This document shows, one piece after another, positions 1-4,431 of a stretch of DNA of 11,982 nucleotides. The notes below the pieces were generated by a model. That model did not search any database. It saw only the letters and a program-made list of their open reading frames with translations, and was not told the origin of the DNA. The DNA lies in assembly GCA_902826385.1 (NCBI GenBank), contig CADEEU010000075.1:1-11982 (forward strand). The letters are read 5' to 3'. Position numbers and translations under genes: made by a program. Within the stretch, counting starts at the first letter, position 1; the number at the start of each line of letters is the position of its first letter. The DNA comes from an uncultured Acidobacteriota bacterium (GTDB taxonomy: Bacteria > Acidobacteriota > Blastocatellia > Pyrinomonadales > Pyrinomonadaceae).

Positions 1-44
1 AGGAGAAGGATTATAAGTTTCATAATCAAAAATCGCCGGGACAG

Positions 45-73
45 ATAGTAAATACAAAAGCGGCGGATTGCAA
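45..73 (-). promoter_or_regulatory. possible leftward sigma70-type promoter
   Basis: Read on the minus strand there is TTGCAA (plus positions 68-73), a 17-base spacer, and TACTAT (plus positions 45-50), close to the sigma70 consensus with ideal spacing. It would drive a gene to the left of the window that is not visible. The DnaA-box cluster lies upstream of it, so DnaA control of the leftward gene is possible. Matches of this quality occur by chance in AT-rich DNA, so confidence is low. Confidence 0.3.
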
Positions 74-179
74 CATCGCTGTACTTTCCACGCTCTCTTA
101 TTTATTTAGGTTGCATTGATGCCATTTTTCAGCAAAAAAAGATCGTACCGTGAAAAAAATTTCATTGACAAGTTTTTTC

Positions 180-297
180 TTTTCCACAGGCTTTTTCGTT
201 CAACTGTGAAGACGGGTTTTCGACGAACTTTTGCAGTGATAGAAGTTGCCGGATTTTCCACATTTTTATCCACAGCCGGAGAAAAAAGTTATCCACA
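180..297 (+). other. DnaA-box cluster, candidate oriC or DnaA-regulated region
   Basis: Two perfect DnaA boxes TTATCCACA lie at 266-274 and 289-297. Two one-mismatch boxes TTTTCCACA lie at 180-188 and 254-262. All are on the same strand within 118 bases, in an AT-rich stretch without a convincing gene. Dense same-orientation boxes are typical of bacterial replication origins and of DnaA-autoregulated promoters. I see no clear DnaA-trio and no dnaA, dnaN or rpmH in the window, so origin function is an inference. The short open frame at 116-310 across this region is best read as chance coding. Confidence 0.5.
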
Positions 298-309
298 ACC
301 GTGCTCGTA

Positions 310-335
310 AACTATTGTAAAATAAGGCAATAGTT
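310..335. repeat. 8-bp inverted repeat between DnaA boxes and ncRNA promoter
   Basis: AACTATTG (310-317) and CAATAGTT (328-335) form a perfect 8-bp stem with a 10-base AT-rich loop. It could be a weak terminator for rightward transcription from the left, a protein site beside the promoter at 350, or an easily melted element of an origin. The sequence does not decide between these. Confidence 0.4.
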
Positions 336-349
336 AAAGTACTTTCTGC

Positions 350-377
350 TTGACATAAAAATTGGGTGGTGTAATAT
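350..377 (+). promoter_or_regulatory. sigma70 promoter of the structured ncRNA
   Basis: A perfect -35 TTGACA (350-355) is followed by a 16-base spacer and TAATAT (372-377), one mismatch from the -10 consensus. The predicted start is near 384. No open frame with a ribosome binding site follows, but a long hairpin-rich region does, which is what a promoter for a stable RNA should look like. Confidence 0.75.
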
Positions 378-383
378 GGCTAC

Positions 384-850
384 ACAGTCGAGATTGCTTA
401 CGGGCATTTTGACCGGATCTGGGAAGTGGAACTGAGGCGGTGACGCAGCAGTTTGAGGACAGAAGGAGCGGAAAGCCGCTGTCTTAAACGCCCGGAACCG
501 AAGCCGAAAGGCTTGCTGGGTTTGCCGCAAGGCAAACTAAGTTGCTCGGATAAAAACGAGTAACGCCCGATGGAAATGATCAGCCGGATGGGTGCTACGC
601 CGCTCGCGTCGAAAGACGATGAGCCTCGTTGACGGGAACGTAACCGTCGGTGGAGGAAAAGCCACCAGAAAAACTACCTAACGACACCACGCACCTCGCG
701 TGCGAACGGAATGAAGCAATTCAGGAAGGGTGTTGACCGGAGAGGGACTCCCCGCAGAGCGTCTTCGGAATACAAAATCGGCAGTTCGAACGTGTACATG
801 CGAGAACTGCCACTCACCTTAATAGATAAGGCTTCGGCTTTTTCTTCGAG
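384..850 (+). ncRNA. large structured non-coding RNA, possibly HEARO/IscB omega-RNA-like
   Basis: This stretch lies between a strong promoter and a strong terminator and is dense in short perfect hairpins. Examples are AAGCC-GAAA-GGCTT (501-514), GTTTGCC-GCAA-GGCAAAC (520-537), CTCG/CGAG (545-560), GCTC/GAGC enclosing CGTC-GAAA-GACG (602-624), GACGG/CCGTC (631-648), GGTGG/CCACC (649-666), CGCAC/GTGCG (690-704), GGCAGTTC/GAACTGCC (780-787 with 804-811) and CCTTA/TAAGG (817-831). Three loops are GNRA tetraloops. There is no long open frame. It lacks the conserved cores of RNase P RNA, tmRNA and SRP RNA. Overall size and the block around 570-685 remind me of HEARO RNA, the omega RNA of IscB nucleases, but that is from memory and no iscB is present. 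That an ncRNA exists here is well supported; the family name is tentative. In IscB systems the guide is the 5' end, which here would be about 384-400. Confidence 0.7.
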
Positions 851-852
851 GT

Positions 853-904
853 AAAAAAACAAAAGCGTTGCAGCGAGCGATCGCAGCGACGCTTTTGTTT
901 TTTT
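853..904. terminator. strong bidirectional intrinsic terminator
   Basis: A perfect 16-bp stem pairs 853-868 (A7 then CAAAAGCGT) with 889-904 (ACGCTTTTG then T7). The 20-base interior is itself partly self-complementary. The flanking A and T runs give a U-tract on either strand, so it can end both the rightward ncRNA and the leftward secreted-protein operon whose last stop codon is at 1013. Confidence 0.88.
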
Positions 905-907
905 AAA

Positions 908-960
908 GTCCGATAAACTTCAGTTTGTCGAGCCGGGCGACACAATGAAGTTTGTCGGAC
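908..960. repeat. nested REP-like palindrome
   Basis: Arms 908-930 and 938-960 match as inverted repeats at 20 of 23 positions, with a 7-base loop. Each arm is itself nearly palindromic around AAACTTCAGTTT or its variant. Nested palindromes in spacers are typical of REP or MITE-like elements. This one sits directly behind the terminator and before the end of the leftward operon, so it may also stabilise the 3' end of that mRNA. Confidence 0.65.
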
Positions 961-1012
961 ATTTGGACTTGTTACGACCAGCATCCGAACACCGGCTGCG
1001 CACGCTGCTTCT

Positions 1013-1261
1013 TCATCGTCTCTTGCTCCGCCGAATAGGCCGCGGCGCTTGGATAGGCTTCGGCGACTGAATGGGCCTTGCCCGATTTGACTGAATGGTC
1101 CTGGGCGACTGTATCGGCTTGGGGCGAATCCGTCGTGGGCTCGGTGTCGCCGTAGGAAGAAGGTCAGTGTTTTCTTCGGCTGTGGCGGGCTGACTTGCGA
1201 CAATTCCGGCAGATATCCAGATTAAAACCGCCAGAATCACCATAATGTTTCTTACTTTCAT
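1013..1261 (-). CDS. small secreted Pro/Arg-rich repeat protein
   Basis: This 82-residue protein has a typical signal peptide: residues 1-5 basic, hydrophobic core about 6-21, likely cleavage after the ATA at 26-28. The mature part of about 54 residues is built from loose copies of a (K/R)PIQ(S/A)P(R/K) unit, is very basic and low in complexity, and ends in KRR. A good Shine-Dalgarno site (AAAGGAGC, about 7 bases before the ATG) supports the start. It is the last gene of the leftward run, 38 bases after the preceding gene and just before the terminator. No family is recognised. A basic Pro-rich tail could bind anionic surfaces or peptidoglycan, but that is only a guess. The overlapping longer open frame at 814-1203 has no such signals. 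Confidence 0.65.
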   Translation of the reverse strand: MKVRNIMVILAVLIWISAGIVASQPATAEENTDLLPTATPSPRRIRPKPIQSPRTIQSNRARPIQSPKPIQAPRPIRRSKRR

Positions 1262-1299
1262 TGTTTGCTCCTTTACAGTATAAACGTTGAATCGCGCAA

Positions 1300-1872
1300 T
1301 CAGGACTTAGTCTTTACCTCGACCTTGAACTTGCCCTTGGTTCCGCCTGTCGGGGCCGACACTCCAATAAAGATGTTATAGGTATTCTGCGTCGGGTTTT
1401 GGAATTCCACGTGACGCTCACTCGTCTGCACCTTTCCTTTCCACGGGCGATCCCATTTATGATCGGCTTCGCAGGTGATACAGCGGGCGAGATCGGGAAC
1501 CATGTCGTACGAATCGGCCCCCATCATGTAAGCGTAGAGACTCAGGTTCGTGCTATCTTCCGTGGGCGTAACGCTTACGGTTACGATTGACCTGGCCGGA
1601 ATGGTCGTGGCAAAGAAAACATGATTGCCGCGAAACTTCTCGTTCTGAGTTGCCGGGAAACAAGCGTTGGAGCTGCTCGAAGCCCAGCTCAAGTCTTCCA
1701 TTGTTTTACCGGATGAAAGATCGCCTTCGGCCGACGCGGTATCGTTGCTCTTGCTGGCGATGACCTTAACGCTAGCCGACCAGCTCCCTTTGCCTTGGGC
1801 CGCCGCCGTAACGGTCAGGCCCGAAACCGCTATCATAATCAGGATAAGTATTGTGTGGACATTTGTTTTCAT
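1300..1872 (-). CDS. secreted beta-rich protein of unknown function
   Basis: The product is 190 residues with a clear signal peptide: Lys2, hydrophobic 7-22, likely cleavage after TAAA near 22-25. The mature chain alternates polar and hydrophobic residues and resembles a small beta sandwich. A segment with STNLSLYAYMMG followed near the C terminus by TYNIFIGVSAP and GKFKVEV recalls bacterial pre-peptidase C-terminal (PPC) type domains, though I cannot confirm this. Three cysteines are present, two as CITC. AAAGGAG stands 10 bases before the ATG. The gap to the upstream gene is only 15 bases, so the two are almost surely co-transcribed. No catalytic motif is visible; a structural or binding role at the cell surface is the likeliest reading. 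Confidence 0.8.
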   Translation of the reverse strand: MKTNVHTILILIMIAVSGLTVTAAAQGKGSWSASVKVIASKSNDTASAEGDLSSGKTMEDLSWASSSSNACFPATQNEKFRGNHVFFATTIPARSIVTVSVTPTEDSTNLSLYAYMMGADSYDMVPDLARCITCEADHKWDRPWKGKVQTSERHVEFQNPTQNTYNIFIGVSAPTGGTKGKFKVEVKTKS

Positions 1873-1887
1873 TTTTTATTGACTCCT

Positions 1888-2715
1888 TTATTTATCGACT
1901 ACATTGACCATAATCGAAGCTGTATCGCCAAAGATGCTTCCGCGTTTTGAGAGGTAGAACGTGATCTCGTACTTTCCGGGCGGCACGCCTGTCCGCATCG
2001 TGTATGAGTACACAAAAGTCTCACCGCTCGGAACCGGCGATCTTAGACTGGCCGTTCCCATCGCTAGCGTGCCGATCGCTATAGTCCGCCGGTCGGCCGA
2101 ATCGGCCTCGCTTCTGACGCTAACGTCACCGGGAATCCACTGGGCCTCGCCGGCGTTAAGGAAACTCGCCTTGAGGGTGTAGCTGCTGTTCCGATTCACC
2201 TCGTAAACGCTTCCGACCTTTTTGGCGCCTTGTATGGTGATATCCCGATACTCCAGCTTCGAATCGTATTGCCCGGCTGTTACCTTGAGGTTTACCGTTT
2301 CGGCGTCGCCGAATTCGTCATTTCCCTTGGCCATGGTGACTTTCAGTACGTAGTCACCGGTCCAATCCGCTCCGACAAAGTCATAGCTAAATTCTGTTCT
2401 TCCGCCGGGAAGCACAGTTTCGGAAAGCCTCAATTTGTGCGGATCGGGTATAAGGTCATCGCGTTCGGTCGAACCGCCCGACGGTGCGCGAAATATGAAA
2501 ATCTTTAGCCGGAAGCCGCTGTCCCATCTTATCGTACCGGTATTCTGGACCTGAAAATATGCCTTTCCCTTCTGCCCGGTCGAGATCGGATTCGGCGTCA
2601 ATTTCATGGTCAGGAACTTTGCATCGAGAACATCGGCCATTGCGGTCGACGCCCCGAACAAGATTGCCGACAAAAAGAGTGTGGTCGTTAATAAAGTTCT
2701 ATTCGTTTTCTTCAT
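1888..2715 (-). CDS. secreted protein with two NBR1-type Ig-like domains
   Basis: This 275-residue protein starts with a signal peptide: MKKTNR, hydrophobic 8-23, probable cleavage after AMA at 25-27. Two Ig-like halves follow. Each has the signature of NBR1-type Ig domains: an N(T/A)G..W turn (QNTGTIRWDSG in the first, LNAGEAQWIPG in the second), a proline/glycine turn before a long strand (PPGKYEITFYL in the second), and a late FGD (NDEFGDAETV and SIFGDTASIM). Such domains bind proteins or act as spacers in bacterial surface proteins. The frame could begin at a TTG at 2745 inside the upstream gene, but the ATG at 2715 gives a proper signal peptide, lies 10 bases after the upstream stop and has a GAAGTGA weak ribosome site. 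Position in the run suggests it is made with the LysM hydrolase. Confidence 0.8.
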   Translation of the reverse strand: MKKTNRTLLTTTLFLSAILFGASTAMADVLDAKFLTMKLTPNPISTGQKGKAYFQVQNTGTIRWDSGFRLKIFIFRAPSGGSTERDDLIPDPHKLRLSETVLPGGRTEFSYDFVGADWTGDYVLKVTMAKGNDEFGDAETVNLKVTAGQYDSKLEYRDITIQGAKKVGSVYEVNRNSSYTLKASFLNAGEAQWIPGDVSVRSEADSADRRTIAIGTLAMGTASLRSPVPSGETFVYSYTMRTGVPPGKYEITFYLSKRGSIFGDTASIMVNVVDK

Positions 2716-2725
2716 CTTTTTCACT

Positions 2726-3706
2726 TCAAATGTAGGGGATTTCAAGCCTTTGGTTGGGCTTAATAATGTCCGGGTTCGGTCCGATCACCGACAGATTGGC
2801 CTTGTGGATGATCGGATACTTCATCGGATCGCCGTAGTATTGCTGAGCGATCTTTGACAGCCAGTCGCCGGGTTTGACTATGTAATACCGCTTGCCGCCA
2901 CCCGTCGGAGGCAACGAACCTCCGGCAACCGGCGTCACCTGAAAATCGGGAACGCGAGTTCCCTCTCGTGCCATCCTGTTTTTGCAGTTGGTAATACCCT
3001 GACGAAGTTCTGCGTACGTGTAGTCTCTGACACGTGCGAAGGTATCCCTGTCCCGGTCGGCCGTGACCTTGGTCATGTAGTCCGGAAACCCCTCATCGAT
3101 GAATTCGCCGTTCGGTGGATCGGGCCAAAGCGTTCCCCCGATTGCTGCGTGCGTTCCGAAAAAAGGAATCGGCCCCAAACCTTTCGTTTTAGACCAGTTT
3201 TCCCGCCGCGTACCGCAATTACCAAAAGACTCTCTTGACTCCGCGCCGTGATCGCGAACGACGTGAATGACGTTCTTTACGTTGTCAGTGAGCGGCGTGT
3301 TGTTAAAGGCATTACCGACACCGAAAGACCGGTCGACCGGGTCGTACAAAAGCAGGCACTCGACCGGGATGTCGTAATCCTTCAGCCATTTGCAAACCTC
3401 GATCACGGCCGCCGCACCGCGGCTGTAACCGGCCAGAAATACAGCCTTTCCATAAACTGGCCCGCGTTTGTACGGCCCCCAGTACGAAACAACAAAGTCC
3501 TTGACGGCTATCGCCTGGTTCCGCGTCGAAATGTCCGAACGCGTGTCCAGAGCATTCGGGCCGCGACGATATTCCTTCGGCCCGTGCGTCCAGTTCAGGA
3601 ACAGCCGGTGAACATTGCTGTCGTAAAACGTTTTCTCATAGTCCTCGTCGTTCTCGACGCTGGTGCCGTCGACGGCACCGAAGATTAACATTGCGTTCTT
3701 TCCCAT
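2726..3706 (-). CDS. DUF2235/Tle1-like alpha/beta hydrolase with C-terminal LysM domain
   Basis: The product has 326 residues. The N-terminal part carries the hallmarks of the DUF2235 family, which includes type VI secretion phospholipase effectors of the Tle1 group: a DGT motif after the first strand (residues 13-15), the nucleophile elbow GYSRGA (93-98, Ser95), an acid after the next strand in YDPVD (121-125, probably Asp122), and a catalytic-histidine segment GTHAAIGG (184-191, His186) matching the G-x-H-x-x-x-G-G pattern. A Pro/Gly linker near 259-271 leads to a single LysM domain (about 274-326, starting YYIVKPGDWLSKIA), known for peptidoglycan binding and also found in phage-tail and injection-system hubs. 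No signal peptide is seen, so the protein is cytoplasmic or exported by a dedicated machine. AGGAG lies 9 bases before the ATG. A role as a lipase effector is inferred; an intracellular esterase cannot be excluded. Confidence 0.82.
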   Translation of the reverse strand: MGKNAMLIFGAVDGTSVENDEDYEKTFYDSNVHRLFLNWTHGPKEYRRGPNALDTRSDISTRNQAIAVKDFVVSYWGPYKRGPVYGKAVFLAGYSRGAAAVIEVCKWLKDYDIPVECLLLYDPVDRSFGVGNAFNNTPLTDNVKNVIHVVRDHGAESRESFGNCGTRRENWSKTKGLGPIPFFGTHAAIGGTLWPDPPNGEFIDEGFPDYMTKVTADRDRDTFARVRDYTYAELRQGITNCKNRMAREGTRVPDFQVTPVAGGSLPPTGGGKRYYIVKPGDWLSKIAQQYYGDPMKYPIIHKANLSVIGPNPDIIKPNQRLEIPYI

Positions 3707-3789
3707 TACTTTTTTCTCCTCAAGGCGCAGATTCGCCCTTACATCTCCGGCACAAAACTGGTGTATCTGTTCGCCGGTCTACCGATTCA

Positions 3790-4248
3790 CTAAAGTTTTT
3801 CTATTTTGCTGATATCGATCTTGCAGCGGTCCTTTGGGTCGGGCGCAACCGTGCCAGTCAACTGAGCGGCCTCACCGCCAACCACCGTCTTGCCGTCGTC
3901 CGCATAGGCAATCAGGTCGTTCCAGGTGTAGTTGTCCGGCAGCATCTTTATCTTATTCGGTCGCGGATCGACCGTGCCGGACATATTTACAAAAACTGCA
4001 TCGCCTGTCGCGTCGGCCTTGGTAATTAGAATTAGTTTGTAGTTAATCCCTGCACCTTGTCCGCCGCGTGTATACTTAGTCACCTCAAGCTGCTTGGGCA
4101 GCGAGAAGTAACCTTTGATAGTTACGTTCGTGCCCTCGGGCCTGGCACAGACATCCTTGACATCGACCGCCACAGGCGGCACTTCGCTACATGCGGCTAA
4201 GCCGAGAATTACGGTCGCCAGCGTTAAGGCAATAGCTTTAGTTCGCAT
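3790..4248 (-). CDS. hypothetical lipoprotein, possible immunity partner of the LysM hydrolase
   Basis: From the chosen ATG the protein has 152 residues. Residues 1-20 form a lipoprotein signal peptide (Arg2, Lys4, hydrophobic 5-19, lipobox LAAC with Cys20). Ser-Glu after the cysteine suggests outer-membrane sorting by the E. coli Lol rule. The mature part looks beta-rich, with a stretch DVCARPEGTNVTIKGYF that could be an OB-like fold, but I do not recognise the family. The start at 4248 has GAGAGG shortly upstream; an ATG at 4281 also has a GAGG and would add 11 residues. It lies 83 bases upstream of the hydrolase gene on the same strand and probably leads the operon. A periplasm-facing lipoprotein next to a lipase-type effector fits known effector-immunity layouts, which is inference. 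Confidence 0.75.
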   Translation of the reverse strand: MRTKAIALTLATVILGLAACSEVPPVAVDVKDVCARPEGTNVTIKGYFSLPKQLEVTKYTRGGQGAGINYKLILITKADATGDAVFVNMSGTVDPRPNKIKMLPDNYTWNDLIAYADDGKTVVGGEAAQLTGTVAPDPKDRCKIDISKIEKL

Positions 4249-4311
4249 TATCCCTCTCCCGTTTGATTTGTAATTTTTCATCGCTCTGGCCTCTTTTTTT
4301 AGTGTAAAATC

Positions 4312-4401
4312 GAGCCGATCAAAGACATTTCTTTTTCGGCTACGCGGGAATGACAGCGAGAATAGTGCAGGTTTGCGAAACTTGTCCTCAAAGATCGGCT
4401 C
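4312..4401. repeat. 9-bp inverted repeat in the divergent promoter region
   Basis: GAGCCGATC (4312-4320) and GATCGGCTC (4393-4401) are perfect inverted copies 72 bases apart in the 183-base divergent spacer between the lipoprotein gene and the winged-helix regulator gene. They could be paired operator half-sites allowing looping or dual control, or a long-range hairpin in the 5' leader. The right copy overlaps the first two CTCAAAG direct repeats. Confidence 0.45.
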
Positions 4402-4427
4402 AAATCTTCTCAAAGGAATTCTCAAAG
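4387..4427 (+). promoter_or_regulatory. helically phased CTCAAAG direct repeats, candidate operator
   Basis: Four heptamers lie at 4387-4393 (CTCAAAG), 4399-4405 (CTCAAAT), 4409-4415 (CTCAAAG) and 4421-4427 (CTCAAAG). Their starts are 12, 10 and 12 bases apart, about one DNA turn each. OmpR/PhoB-type winged helices classically bind 7-bp direct repeats on about an 11-bp pitch, and the gene beginning at 4432 encodes such a domain, so autoregulation is plausible. The array overlaps the leader and likely ribosome site (AAGGAA at 4413-4418), so binding would repress. Confidence 0.5.
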
Positions 4428-4431
4428 CTTT

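Noticed and set aside
116..310. 64-residue open frame starting with TTG-ATG in the DnaA-box region
   Set aside because: No ribosome site, the frame is translated from DnaA boxes and T-rich DNA, and the product resembles no protein family.
384..850. RNase P RNA, tmRNA, SRP RNA or group II intron as identity of the ncRNA
   Set aside because: I see no GAGGAAAGTCC-type RNase P core, no tRNA-like ends or tag frame of tmRNA, no SRP domain IV loop, no intron domain V and no reverse transcriptase.
814..1203. 129-residue leftward open frame
   Set aside because: It overlaps the PIQ-repeat gene in another frame and runs through the terminator and palindrome. The shorter gene has a signal peptide and a strong ribosome site.
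3248..3688. 146-residue rightward open frame
   Set aside because: It is the antisense shadow of the DUF2235/LysM gene, without a ribosome site or recognisable product.
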